Shown: positions 26,463 to 35,555, numbered from the stretch's first letter. The stretch: 64,000 nucleotides of DNA from an uncultured Paracoccaceae bacterium (GCA_947501555.1 CANMWG010000002.1:692224-756223), one strand, 5' to 3'. Program-made: numbers and translations. The notes: generated by a model not told the origin, from the letters alone.

Positions 26463-26473
26463 GACAGAAAGCA

Positions 26474-26495
26474 GGGCGGCCCGTCGGGGCCGCCC
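26474..26495 (+). terminator. Hairpin between binding-protein and permease genes
   Basis: GGGCGGCCC (26474-26482) pairs perfectly with GGGCCGCCC (26487-26495) around GTCG; four T follow directly. It ends 6 bases before the permease ATG and leaves no room for a ribosome site, so it may limit permease expression. Confidence 0.6.
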
Positions 26496-26501
26496 ATTTT
26501 C

Positions 26502-27809
26502 ATGGCAGATACAACTTCCTCAGATATCCCCACCGATAGTGGGACGCTTCAAACAGCGGATGGCCGTCCTCTGAAAGCCGCTCTTGCGACCGCGCAGCGC
26601 AGTGCCCGCAATCGTGCCTTCTATCTGGTGCTCCCGCTTCTTCTTTTCGTCGTCGTGACCTTCATCTTTCCGATCGGACAGATGTTGATGCGGTCCGTAT
26701 CTGACCCGCGGTTCATCGAACACGTTGATCTTGGGACCGGCGAAGTGACCCCGATAATGGTTGGACTGCGCACATGGTTTGATGAAAACCCCGCAGGCAC
26801 GGAACCCGATGAAGCGGCCTATGCTGCATTGGTTGCTGATCTGGTGCACCTTCGCGAAATTAGAGCACAGGGAAACGCAGGGACGCGCATCAACTATGTT
26901 TATCCGGGTGCGCGGTCTATGTTCACGGGCGGCGCGCGCAGAGCAGGGCGACTTGAGCCGCCCTTCAAGGATGCCATCCTCGATATGGATGAAGACTGGG
27001 CCGACCCAGCGCTGTGGCAAACCATGCGGTCAAGTTCCGGAAGATATACGGCTGATTTCTATTTGGCGGCCATCGACCGCGAGCGCGACGCCCAAGGGAA
27101 CATCCAAAAAGTCGATGAAGAACGCGCGATTTACCTTCTGTTGTTCGAAAGAACGCTTATCCTATCGGTTGTGATCACCTTGCTGACGTTGATCCTTGGA
27201 TTTCCTGTCGCCTTCCTGTTGGCCACGTTGCCCTTGCGGTATTCCAATGTCCTGATGATCCTTGTGCTGTTGCCATTTTGGACGTCATTGCTGGTCCGCA
27301 CCACAAGCTGGATTGTCCTTTTGCAAACCCAAGGCGTTGTGAACGACATCGCGGTCAGTGTCGGGCTCATAACCGACGAAAGCCGGCTGCAGATGATTTA
27401 CAACCAGACCGGCACAGTTATTGCGATGACGCATATTCTTCTGCCGTTCATGATCCTGCCTTTGTACTCTGTGATGCGCCCGATTAATCCGTCATATGTG
27501 CGTGCGGCACGGTCGCTTGGGGCCACGAGCTGGACTGCGTTTCGGCGTATCTACTTGCCCCTGACAATCCCGGGCATTGCAGCTGGCTCACTGTTGGTCT
27601 TCATTCTAGCTGTCGGGTATTACATCACACCTGCCCTCGTAGGAGGATCAAGGGGCCAATTGATCTCGAACCTCATCGCTTTTCACATGCAGAATTCCTT
27701 AAACTGGTCGTTGGCTGCAGCACTTGCCGGGCTTCTGTTGGGTGGCATTTTGATCCTTTACTGGCTGTATGATCGGCTGGTCGGGATCGACAACCTAAAG
27801 CTGGGGTGA
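26502..27809 (+). CDS. Spermidine/putrescine-type ABC importer permease (PotB-like), enlarged periplasmic loop
   Basis: Permease of 435 residues, far longer than the about 280 of E. coli PotB. The extra length lies mainly between the first membrane segment (residues 42-60) and the second (about 217-240), a hydrophilic block of about 150 residues presumably in the periplasm. The EAA loop is YVRAARSLGATSWTAFRRIY. The ATG at 26502 has no Shine-Dalgarno, because a hairpin ends 6 bases upstream. No alternative start before the first membrane segment is convincing. It overlaps the cupin gene by one base. Confidence 0.88.
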   Translation: MADTTSSDIPTDSGTLQTADGRPLKAALATAQRSARNRAFYLVLPLLLFVVVTFIFPIGQMLMRSVSDPRFIEHVDLGTGEVTPIMVGLRTWFDENPAGTEPDEAAYAALVADLVHLREIRAQGNAGTRINYVYPGARSMFTGGARRAGRLEPPFKDAILDMDEDWADPALWQTMRSSSGRYTADFYLAAIDRERDAQGNIQKVDEERAIYLLLFERTLILSVVITLLTLILGFPVAFLLATLPLRYSNVLMILVLLPFWTSLLVRTTSWIVLLQTQGVVNDIAVSVGLITDESRLQMIYNQTGTVIAMTHILLPFMILPLYSVMRPINPSYVRAARSLGATSWTAFRRIYLPLTIPGIAAGSLLVFILAVGYYITPALVGGSRGQLISNLIAFHMQNSLNWSLAAALAGLLLGGILILYWLYDRLVGIDNLKLG

Positions 27810-28102
27810 TGACAGTGCCACGCGAGCAAGCAAAAGCGACCATGCTGGTCGACGATATAAAAGTCAGAGTGACGCGGTTCGATTTTGTCCCGGGGGCAGA
27901 AACGGGGTGGCACACACACGCCTTGGACTACGTAATCACACCCCTCACTGACTGCGCCATGTTATTGGAAGAGCCGGGTGGAAAAACACACGAGGTCCAA
28001 GTGACGAAAGGTGCAAGTTATCGTCGTGATGCTGGTGTCGAACATAATGTCATCAATGCTGGTGCAAGCCCGATGTCCTTTGTGGAAGTGGAGTTGAAGT
28101 AA
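27809..28102 (+). CDS. Small cupin-fold protein in ABC operon
   Basis: A single cupin domain of 97 residues: GAETGWHTHALDYVITPL holds the first cupin His pair and VEHNVINAGAS the second-motif His. It starts with the ATG overlapping the permease stop and ends 1 base before the second permease ATG, so it lies between two permease genes. Cupins of this size may be metal-binding enzymes or sensors. A role in modifying or sensing the imported compound is inference, and no precise function can be given. Confidence 0.75.
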   Translation: MTVPREQAKATMLVDDIKVRVTRFDFVPGAETGWHTHALDYVITPLTDCAMLLEEPGGKTHEVQVTKGASYRRDAGVEHNVINAGASPMSFVEVELK

Positions 28103-28103
28103 G

Positions 28104-29015
28104 ATGGCCCTGCCAACCTATGCCTCACCACTGGAGAAGCTCTGGTATTATACCTTCCGCGTGATTTGCGGACTGATCTTTCTGTTCCTGATCGCGCCAA
28201 TCCTGATCGTTATCCCCCTCAGCTTTAACGCCGAACCCTATTTCACGTTCACCGAGAAGATGCTGAGTTTCGATCCCAGTGGGTACTCGACACGATGGTA
28301 CGACCTTCTTTTGACGTTTGGGATGAAAGCGCCTGAACTCCCCAGAGACAGCAGTTGGTGGAGCGACGTCTGGAATAACGCGCAATGGGTGCGTGCAGCA
28401 AAGAATTCCATGATTATCGGGTTTTTCTCGACTATTCTGGCCACGGCGCTTGGTACGCTTGCCGCACTGGGTTTAAGTCGCCCTGAAATGCCGTCTCGCA
28501 GATTGATCACGGCCATTCTCATTTCGCCAATGATCGTGCCGATCATTATCACAGCGACAGGTTTGTTCTTCTTTTATTCAAAAACCGGTTTGGCCAACTC
28601 CTACCCTGGCGTGATTATGGCGCATGCGACTTTGGGGATTCCCTTTGTCATCATCACGGTGACGGCCACTCTCGTGGGTTTTGACCACTCTTTGACGCGT
28701 GCGGCGGCAAGCCTGGGGGCGACACCGTCGCGAACATTCTTCAAGATCACTTTGCCGCTTATCTTGCCGGGCATCATTTCTGGCGCTTTGTTTGCGTTTG
28801 TGACCTCATTCGACGAAGTGGTCGTCGTTCTGTTTGTTGCGGACTTTGATCAACAGACAATCCCACGCCAAATGTGGAATGGTATTCGCGAACAGATCAG
28901 CCCAGCGATCCTGTCAGTGGCAACAATTCTTGTCGTCGTTTCGATTGCACTTTTGACAACGGTGGAATTGCTGCGCCGCAGATCAGAGCGCCTGCGCGGC
29001 ATCTCGCCAGGCTGA
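28104..29015 (+). CDS. Spermidine/putrescine-type ABC importer permease (PotC-like)
   Basis: Second permease of the importer, 303 residues, with the EAA loop LTRAAASLGATPSRTFFKI in the C-terminal third and an N-terminal membrane segment near residues 15-36. The loop after it is about 65 residues long. It starts 1 base behind the cupin gene and overlaps the DUF1989 gene by one base (TGATG). Confidence 0.91.
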   Translation: MALPTYASPLEKLWYYTFRVICGLIFLFLIAPILIVIPLSFNAEPYFTFTEKMLSFDPSGYSTRWYDLLLTFGMKAPELPRDSSWWSDVWNNAQWVRAAKNSMIIGFFSTILATALGTLAALGLSRPEMPSRRLITAILISPMIVPIIITATGLFFFYSKTGLANSYPGVIMAHATLGIPFVIITVTATLVGFDHSLTRAAASLGATPSRTFFKITLPLILPGIISGALFAFVTSFDEVVVVLFVADFDQQTIPRQMWNGIREQISPAILSVATILVVVSIALLTTVELLRRRSERLRGISPG

Positions 29016-29869
29016 TGAAACTGACCCGACCAGAAAATGCGGCGCCTGATGACGCAGATGAACGACAGGCTAAACCGGCGGTCATCTGTTATCCGGTTGA
29101 TACACTCCCGAAACCTGACCTTGAAGGTTATCGGACCGCACGGAGCGGGGCAAAGCAGGTGAAGAGTATCTCCGTGCCCCCGCGCGACGCCAGATGCCTT
29201 GCAGTGCCTGCAGGCTCGTTCTTTCGGATCACTTCGGTTGACGGGCCGCAGGTCGGTGACTTGAACCTTTGGAATGCACAAAACATTAACGAGCGTTTCT
29301 ATTCCGGTAAAACCCGCGCCTTGCACGGCACGCATGTGTCGACTGGGGATAGGTTGTGGTCGTCCCTTCCGCATATGCGCCCAATGGCGACGATCACACA
29401 GGACACGTTGGACTGGTACGGCTTTGATATGGACGGCGGTTCGGTTCACGATGTGATTGGCACACGCTGCGATCCTTATACGGGTAAGCTATTGCAGGGC
29501 GATGACTATCACTATTGCTGTCATTCCAACCTGACGCGGGCGCTCGCCGATTTCTTGGATGTGCCATTGCCGCTGGCCGAGCTGCATGTGCACGACGTTA
29601 TGAATGTTTTTATGTGCACAGGATTTCTGGCGCCGACCTATCAGTACTTCATGAAAGCCAGCCCCGTACGGCCAGGTGACTATATCGAGTTCTTTGCCGA
29701 GATTGACCTGATCGTTGGCCTGTCAGCCTGCCCCGGTGGCGACTGCAGCGCAGAACATTCAAGCGACGCCGCTGCGTGTTACCCCTTGCAGGTGGATGTA
29801 TTCACCCCCGAACACCCCGTGACGCTGACGTCGCAGCCTTCTGCCTACTCACAAAGCCACGGGCGCTAG
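29015..29869 (+). CDS. DUF1989 protein (urea-carboxylase-associated / carboxyguanidine deiminase family)
   Basis: Protein of 284 residues with the DUF1989 core from about residue 50: a VPAGSFFRITSVDGPQVGDLN-type opening, ALHGTHVSTGDRLWS, then GTRCDPYTG and HVHDVMNVFM. Several Cys and His could bind a metal. Members of this family are the subunits of carboxyguanidine deiminase in guanidine degradation and occur near urea carboxylase; others have no known role. Here there is a single gene and no carboxylase, so the function is unsettled. The start is the ATG overlapping the permease stop. The gene's end overlaps the convergent amidinotransferase by four bases. Confidence 0.85.
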   Translation: MKLTRPENAAPDDADERQAKPAVICYPVDTLPKPDLEGYRTARSGAKQVKSISVPPRDARCLAVPAGSFFRITSVDGPQVGDLNLWNAQNINERFYSGKTRALHGTHVSTGDRLWSSLPHMRPMATITQDTLDWYGFDMDGGSVHDVIGTRCDPYTGKLLQGDDYHYCCHSNLTRALADFLDVPLPLAELHVHDVMNVFMCTGFLAPTYQYFMKASPVRPGDYIEFFAEIDLIVGLSACPGGDCSAEHSSDAAACYPLQVDVFTPEHPVTLTSQPSAYSQSHGR

Positions 29870-30975
29870 AGCGACGGAAAATAGTCTTCGCACGTGCCTT
29901 CGCGATAGACATCTGCTGTACAGCAATGCAGACCGCCGCCAAAGGCGTAGGCGTCGCGCAGTTCGACCTCGATGACTTCCATGCCTAGTTTGTCCATTTG
30001 CTCGGCCTGATAGACCTCTGATTTCTCGACACAAACGGTTTTGGGATCAAGGACAAGTACATTCATGCTCAGCCAAACCGATGAATAACACAGCGGCGGC
30101 GGTGCGTTATGCGCCGGTTGCGCTGCATCAAGGATCTCCCACCCGTTGGCTTCAAACATCTCCCGTTGATCATCGGGAAGGCGACGTTGAGGGTTGTTGA
30201 GAATTAGGCCCGGGCGTAGCGGCGTGAAGGTCGCGTCGATATGAATGGGGTATGGGTCGCCCGGAAAGTTGACCGCATGCACGCGGTGATCTGGAAAATG
30301 CCGTCGCAGCCACTCGATCCCGCGCAGGTTTGTCGTGAACCCGTGCTGCACCACCAAGTCCTTGCCAAATCGCAAGACGTCAGCCGCGTCGAAAAGGGGC
30401 TCTTGCTCTGTGGTGACAAAGAACTTCTCGGCTGTCCATTCCAGACGCTTGGGAATGCCGATCTTCTCGCTAAGATAATCCGCACGATAGTCGGCATCGG
30501 TCAAACGCGGTTTTGGTGCGGCTTCGTGGCGAAAATTTGGGTCTTCCTCCCAGTACTGTTCCATCAATGGGCGATAGTTCAAATACTCGAACCACCGACA
30601 GCGGTAGGACATTGTGGCCTCAAGTATTTCAGAACCGACCGTCAAAAGAACATCGCGCGGGGGCATGCACCCAAATTGGCTTTCAGTATGAAAGTCAGGC
30701 GTAGTTACGGGTAGCGAATGATCAATGGACGTCGGCCGGTCGACACGAATGCCGCGTGCTTGCAGTTGCCCCGCAAATGTGTCCAGCAACGCGTTTGCGC
30801 GATCAATCGTTTCTTGCGGCCGCTTACCCCATTGTCCGCGCATATCGCTGTCTTCTGGCACCTTGGCATCAAGGGCAGGCTCTTCAGGCGGGATGTGGCA
30901 GTTGTCCGCACGCCCAACGATCACATGCCGCAGCGGATCCCATTCATTCCAACTATTCACAATCGTCCTGGACAT
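29866..30975 (-). CDS. Glycine-amidinotransferase-family protein
   Basis: Amidinotransferase-like enzyme of 369 residues that would move the amidino group from arginine to an amine, giving ornithine. The start SWNEWDPLRHVIVG is family-typical, with an AGAGGT ribosome site upstream. The catalytic Cys is in GGGLHCCTADVYR (first Cys, residue 351), and the His and Asp partners are present in HIDATF and DAADV. It is convergent with the guanidino cluster and overlaps the DUF1989 end. The acceptor amine is unknown: glycine, an inosamine and others are possible. Confidence 0.88.
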   Translation of the reverse strand: MSRTIVNSWNEWDPLRHVIVGRADNCHIPPEEPALDAKVPEDSDMRGQWGKRPQETIDRANALLDTFAGQLQARGIRVDRPTSIDHSLPVTTPDFHTESQFGCMPPRDVLLTVGSEILEATMSYRCRWFEYLNYRPLMEQYWEEDPNFRHEAAPKPRLTDADYRADYLSEKIGIPKRLEWTAEKFFVTTEQEPLFDAADVLRFGKDLVVQHGFTTNLRGIEWLRRHFPDHRVHAVNFPGDPYPIHIDATFTPLRPGLILNNPQRRLPDDQREMFEANGWEILDAAQPAHNAPPPLCYSSVWLSMNVLVLDPKTVCVEKSEVYQAEQMDKLGMEVIEVELRDAYAFGGGLHCCTADVYREGTCEDYFPSL

Positions 30976-31287
30976 CGCGGTACCTCTTTGAAAACAAGGT
31001 AACTTTATCTGTCATATGCCCGGATGCAAGGTGCCGCGTGCGGAAACTCTGGGCTATTTTGAAGTGATGTGACCCCTGAAAGCGCCCTCTTCAGCCACGC
31101 GCGCCAGGACTGGTGTTCGGGCCGCGCATTCCAGCTGTACGAACATCTGGCCTTTTAATTTCCGACAATATCTGTCAAGTATTGTGTACCAAGCAATATA
31201 TGCCCGGCAAAATTCGATTCTCTGATCCCGCGGTAAGTGGATCAACTGTTGCCGTCTGCGCCAGCAGGCTAAGCTTGGGAGCGTAAT
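30976..31287. other. Divergent intergenic region
   Basis: 312 bases between the amidinotransferase and a rightward unknown gene; it should hold promoters for both. An imperfect dyad (GACAATATCTGTC) is seen around 31168-31180. A GGGAG ribosome site precedes the rightward ATG. No convincing gene, IS or riboswitch was seen. Confidence 0.4.
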
Positions 31288-31803
31288 ATGAAAAGTCGAA
31301 TAACCGAAGATTGCGGACGTCTGATGGGTCAGAAAGACACCCACTTAGAGGATCTGCGCCTGGACACCGGCTATTACACCATCTTGCAGCTTATTCGGCT
31401 TTATATGCAAAGTGTCTCACATCCTCAGTCCATGGCTTGGATCGCGGCGTTGGCAAATGCAGATGAAGCGTTTGGCCGGATCTATGGTCCCCAAATTGCG
31501 TCGCGCACGTTAGAGGTGCTGCAACACATGCGCTTATCCCGACGATCCATGTTCAGTTTTAACAGCCCGACCTGCCCGTCTTGCTGCCAAATCGTAACCG
31601 AACATGAGCGGCGTTTCATGGTCGCCTTGGAATGTGCCAAAGCAGGATTGACCGGTCGGGCAAATATGGAACTTATCATGTTGTGCGAAGGTAACGACGT
31701 GTGGCCCGTCCGCCAGGCAATGGATTGTCTGAACGCGCTCATTGCTGATGCTTTGCTGCACAACGCGCTCTCTCAGAACCCTGACAAATGTTCCATGGGA
31801 TGA
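31288..31803 (+). CDS. Protein of unknown function with CPxCC motif, iron-uptake locus
   Basis: Protein of 171 residues, not recognised. It is soluble by composition and mostly helical, with a SPTCPSCC motif near residue 95 and further cysteines, which could bind metal. A GGGAG ribosome site precedes the ATG. It is followed 1 base later by another unknown gene of similar size and then by a siderophore-interacting protein, so the three probably form one iron-related operon. The link to iron is by position only. Confidence 0.65.
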   Translation: MKSRITEDCGRLMGQKDTHLEDLRLDTGYYTILQLIRLYMQSVSHPQSMAWIAALANADEAFGRIYGPQIASRTLEVLQHMRLSRRSMFSFNSPTCPSCCQIVTEHERRFMVALECAKAGLTGRANMELIMLCEGNDVWPVRQAMDCLNALIADALLHNALSQNPDKCSMG

Positions 31804-31804
31804 C

Positions 31805-32281
31805 ATGATGTCCGCAGGTTTTCCAAATGTGACCACGCTCGACCCGGTCAATGCAGCGATGTTACCCATTTTGCGCTACCATTTGACTGCCTTGCAGGGC
31901 AACGATCCCTTGGCATGGCGGCATGCGTTTAGCGTGTCTGTAGAGTGTTGGGGCGAAGGTCGGGGTCTCGCTTTGGCGCATCGCGCCCAAGTGTTTCTAT
32001 CTGCTCTTTTGGCGTGCCGCCCTGTGCCGTTGGATATTACGGATCCGTTTAACCTCGACCGACGTGCCTTTTTGACCGATGATGAGCAACTCCTCATGCA
32101 CTTGATTTCTGCTATGCGTAAAGAAGATGCGCCATGTGCCCGTGACATCTTGAGCCTGTTAAGCGGCGGGCATGTGACGGCGGCAGTTGTGCAGGCCGGG
32201 TTATCACTTGCTTTGTTAATGGAAACACCACAGATAAAAATCCGCAGACCCGCGCCCCCAACATTACGGGCCGTCAGCTGA
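31805..32281 (+). CDS. Protein of unknown function, iron-uptake locus
   Basis: Protein of 158 residues, not recognised; helical and hydrophobic-rich, without a signal peptide. It begins at ATG 31805 (or 31808), directly behind the previous gene. In length and general composition it resembles that gene, so the two may be distant paralogues or partners, but I see no alignable motif. It lies 28 bases upstream of the siderophore-interacting protein. Confidence 0.6.
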   Translation: MMSAGFPNVTTLDPVNAAMLPILRYHLTALQGNDPLAWRHAFSVSVECWGEGRGLALAHRAQVFLSALLACRPVPLDITDPFNLDRRAFLTDDEQLLMHLISAMRKEDAPCARDILSLLSGGHVTAAVVQAGLSLALLMETPQIKIRRPAPPTLRAVS

Positions 32282-32309
32282 CGCAGGGCGCCCATAGAAA
32301 GAACAGACA

Positions 32310-33101
32310 ATGGCAAAAGCTCCTAAACCTAGCCCCCGCACGATGCATGTGAAAGACAAGAATTGGATCACACCCAACATGATCCGCGTGACTTGCGTGG
32401 CTGATTGGGTGCGCACGTTAGAACCGGGCATTGAAGGCGCGCATTTCAAACTGTTTGTCCCAAAACCCGACCAAGATGAGGCGTCCTTTGTCGCCCAGTT
32501 GGCAGATGGTCCGCGACCGGATGTACGCACATACACGATCCGTCACCTGCGGTGCGAGGCCGGGGAAATGGACATCGACTTTGTCGATCATGGTGATGCG
32601 GGCCCGGCCAGTGCATGGGCACGTCGATGCGCCGCAGGCGATGTGGCGGGTTTTGCAGGACCCGGCCCTGTGAAGTTGAAAGCGTTTTACGCAGACACCT
32701 ATATCATCGCTGCCGATATGTCCGCAATTCCGGTGGCCGCTGCCACGCTTGAGGCGATGCCGCGTGATGCGAAAGGCGTGGCTTACCTCGAAATCACATC
32801 CGCTGACGATCGCCAGAGTTTGAATGCGCCTGACGGCGTCGACTTACATTGGTTGATCCATAGCGACCCACATCAGCCAGCCACGCAGTCCGTTGCGCAT
32901 ATCGGCACATTGCCTGATTTCACAGGTAGCATCCAAACCTGCATCGCTGGCGAAAGCAGTATGATAAAGGCCCTGCGGGCAGAGATCATCAATAAGCGCG
33001 GCGTGCCAAAGCAGGACGCATATATTTCGGGCTACTGGAAAATCGGTTTGGTCGAGGATGAACACCAACAGGTCAAGCGCGCCGAGGCCGCGACCGGTTA
33101 G
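32310..33101 (+). CDS. Siderophore-interacting protein (FAD-linked ferric-chelate reductase family)
   Basis: Cytoplasmic flavin reductase family of 263 residues that releases iron from ferric siderophores or heme-related chelates. It has the FAD-binding motif VRTYTIRHL, the glycine-rich phosphate turn around GDVAGFAGPGPV, and the C-terminal NAD(P)H domain ending SGYWKIGL. It fits with the heme-uptake operon downstream but is separated from it by 354 bases and probably a new promoter. Confidence 0.88.
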   Translation: MAKAPKPSPRTMHVKDKNWITPNMIRVTCVADWVRTLEPGIEGAHFKLFVPKPDQDEASFVAQLADGPRPDVRTYTIRHLRCEAGEMDIDFVDHGDAGPASAWARRCAAGDVAGFAGPGPVKLKAFYADTYIIAADMSAIPVAAATLEAMPRDAKGVAYLEITSADDRQSLNAPDGVDLHWLIHSDPHQPATQSVAHIGTLPDFTGSIQTCIAGESSMIKALRAEIINKRGVPKQDAYISGYWKIGLVEDEHQQVKRAEAATG

Positions 33102-33455
33102 ATCACACGGCAGTTAAGCGCGTTGACTGTATTGGGGGAAGTCGGTCGCCAAAGTAAATTGGGCGGTCGGATTTTTGGGCCCACATACGTCTCGCGCTAT
33201 CCCATCACATACGATCGGGCCGTCCTCATTGTCGGTTCAACCGATGTGCCGTGGAAATCCTCCTGAGCAACAGCAAGGCTCTTGACGCCGTCAAGGCCCT
33301 TATATCCTTAGGGTTGCATCACAGATTCTTTAACTTGACAAAAAAACTAAGGTACTCGATATCGAAAACTAGCCTGCTTCCAAGCCAGCCAGAAACGACA
33401 AGTCTGCCAAAGGGTAAGAATGGCGCTACGCATATGCCGTAGCTGAAGGGGAAGC
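33102..33455. promoter_or_regulatory. Intergenic region upstream of TonB-dependent receptor
   Basis: 354 bases without a supported gene. A TTGACA at 33335-33340 could be the -35 box of the receptor operon, with a weak -10 (GATATC) 17 bases on. An RirA- or Irr-type iron box would be expected here, but I could not identify one with confidence. Confidence 0.35.
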
Positions 33456-35495
33456 ATGGAAAAGAGTATTTTTGTCAGGGCACTATTGGTTTTTGCAGTG
33501 ACAGGCGCTGACAGCGCATTCGCACAAGATCTGATCGAATTCGAAGGTGATCTGATCGGAACCGTCACAATCGGTGACAGTTTGCGCGGTGTTGCGACAG
33601 ACACAGCCACACCAAAGACTGTTATCGATCAGGAAGAGCTGGACGCGCGTCAAGCCACGACAACCGGCCAATTGCTGGATACGGTGCCGAATGTCACTTT
33701 GTTGAACGGAAACACCCCGCAAGGCGGCGGCGTTTCGATCCGGGGGTTGGGCAGCCAAGCAGGATTATATTCCAGCGACGGGACCGTGTCAGTTATTGTC
33801 GATGGCGTGCGCAGTGGATCGGAAGAGATTTACCGCAACGGGTCAATTCTGACGCTAGAGCCCGAGTTGTTTAAAGAAGTTGCTGTCACGCGTGGCCCCT
33901 CCGGCGGGTTTCGATATTCAAGTTCAGCGTCCGCCGGAACGATCGAACTTACGACCAAAGACGCAAGCGATTTCCTTGAAGATGGCGACACTTTCTCATT
34001 CCGACAAAAATTGGGGTATGAGACCAATGGTGCATCACCGTTATCGACGTCGATCCTGTCTTTTGCGCCAGATGAGAAATTCGAAGCACTTCTGTTCTAT
34101 GGCATCAGAACATCGGAAAACCGCGAAGATGGATCCGGGGATGAGATTGTAGGCACTGAGTTTGAGCAAACATCAGCGCTGGCGAAGTTGTCCTATCAGA
34201 TAAATGGCACAAGCCGTGTGACCTTTGCCTATCAGGAAAATCAGATCCCCGAGCGTGATGTGAATTACAACGTTTATGACCCAGACGTTGATAATTTTTT
34301 TGGTCGTGTCGATCGTGATACCGCAGATACAACTGCGTATTTGGAATATGCATTCAACCCAGAAGAAAACGCTCTGATTGATTTAACTGCGCGGCTGCAG
34401 TTCAAACAGGAAGAAGTATCGCTTGATCCAGTATTCAATCCATTCGGAACCGACTTGCTTGAAGCCGATCACCTCACCGAGACAACATCTCTGGTCCTTG
34501 AAAACACATCTCTGTTTGATACGGGAACTGTCGGTCATGAAGTCGTCGCAGGTATCGAAGTTGGCGAACGCACACGCACTTCTCTGACAGATGCGGGCAC
34601 GAATGCAGCCTCAGCACCGGGTGGTACTGATGAATATGTTGCCCTGTTTGTCGAAGATAACCTGGCATTCGGTGAACGCCTGACGCTTACACCAGCCATA
34701 CGGTATGAAGCCCAAAGGCTCACATCCCAGAACAATGATGATCTGGCTGATGGCACCGAATTTGAGGCTAGCAGTTGGACTGGTGGCGTCGGTGCTTATT
34801 ATGAGGTTACCCCTGCCTTTGCCGTTTTCGGGACGGTTGCACATAATGAAAACCTCCCCCTCCTCGATAATTTGACGAATGAGAATGTCGAAGAGACAGA
34901 GGAAGCTGACACGATCGAGCTTGGCGTTTCATATGACGGGTTGGATGTCTTCACACGTGACGACAGCTTTGCAGCAAAGCTGACAATCTACCAAACGGAC
35001 ATCTCGAATGGGCGTACCTATTCTGCGGGGGGAGGCTTGTTTGAATCCGATATTGAGCTGCAAGGGATTGAGATTGAAGCATCCTATGTCCACCCTAAAT
35101 TCTATCTTGACCTTGCCGCAGCAGCAAACCGTGGCGAAGTTTCAGAACTGTCTGATGGCAGTCAGGTCGATAACTACTTTGAGGGAAGCACAGCAGACAA
35201 CATTGAATTGACTGTTGGCAAGCGTTTTCGTGAAGATCAATTGAACGTTTTCATAACCGTTGATCATACATTCGAAAACAATCGGACAGAGTCGGAAGAT
35301 GGTCCAACCGCGCCGTCTGACGAATATACGTTGTTTGATCTGGGCGTCGGGTACACGCCAAACAGCGGTGTATTGGAAGACACCGAATTCCGCATCTCAT
35401 TCGAAAACATAACTGATGAAGATTACCGCCAGTTTGGGTCTACCCGCAGAGGCCAAGGTCAGAATGTCGTCTTGTCGGTTGCACATACTTTCTAA
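33456..35495 (+). CDS. TonB-dependent outer-membrane receptor, probably for heme
   Basis: Outer-membrane gated channel of 679 residues. The signal peptide ends AFAQ (residue 24). The plug domain follows, with TVIDQEELDARQATTTGQLL, VSIRGLG and a DGVRSG block. The barrel ends in SVAHTF with a terminal Phe, as needed for Bam insertion. It is the first gene of the operon that continues into hmuSTUV, which makes heme the likely cargo. A textbook heme-receptor FRAP/NPNL box was not obvious. Confidence 0.88.
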   Translation: MEKSIFVRALLVFAVTGADSAFAQDLIEFEGDLIGTVTIGDSLRGVATDTATPKTVIDQEELDARQATTTGQLLDTVPNVTLLNGNTPQGGGVSIRGLGSQAGLYSSDGTVSVIVDGVRSGSEEIYRNGSILTLEPELFKEVAVTRGPSGGFRYSSSASAGTIELTTKDASDFLEDGDTFSFRQKLGYETNGASPLSTSILSFAPDEKFEALLFYGIRTSENREDGSGDEIVGTEFEQTSALAKLSYQINGTSRVTFAYQENQIPERDVNYNVYDPDVDNFFGRVDRDTADTTAYLEYAFNPEENALIDLTARLQFKQEEVSLDPVFNPFGTDLLEADHLTETTSLVLENTSLFDTGTVGHEVVAGIEVGERTRTSLTDAGTNAASAPGGTDEYVALFVEDNLAFGERLTLTPAIRYEAQRLTSQNNDDLADGTEFEASSWTGGVGAYYEVTPAFAVFGTVAHNENLPLLDNLTNENVEETEEADTIELGVSYDGLDVFTRDDSFAAKLTIYQTDISNGRTYSAGGGLFESDIELQGIEIEASYVHPKFYLDLAAAANRGEVSELSDGSQVDNYFEGSTADNIELTVGKRFREDQLNVFITVDHTFENNRTESEDGPTAPSDEYTLFDLGVGYTPNSGVLEDTEFRISFENITDEDYRQFGSTRRGQGQNVVLSVAHTF

Positions 35496-35506
35496 AATCC
35501 AGCGGC

Positions 35507-35531
35507 GAGAGGGCAAGGAACTTGCCCTCTC
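35507..35531 (+). terminator. Hairpin between receptor gene and hmuS
   Basis: Perfect 11-bp stem (GAGAGGGCAAG with CTTGCCCTCTC) around GAA. No T-run follows, so it is probably a stabilising or partly terminating structure within the operon. An AGGAG ribosome site for hmuS follows at about 35543. Confidence 0.6.
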
Positions 35532-35555
35532 ATCCCATCAACAGGAGTTTCTATT

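Noticed and set aside
31054..31344. Leftward open frame of 96 codons upstream of the CPxCC gene
   Set aside because: No ribosome site and no recognisable motif; it overlaps the start of the rightward gene.
33251..33442. Small rightward frame of 63 codons before the TonB-dependent receptor
   Set aside because: No ribosome site and composition like non-coding DNA; the region is better read as a promoter.
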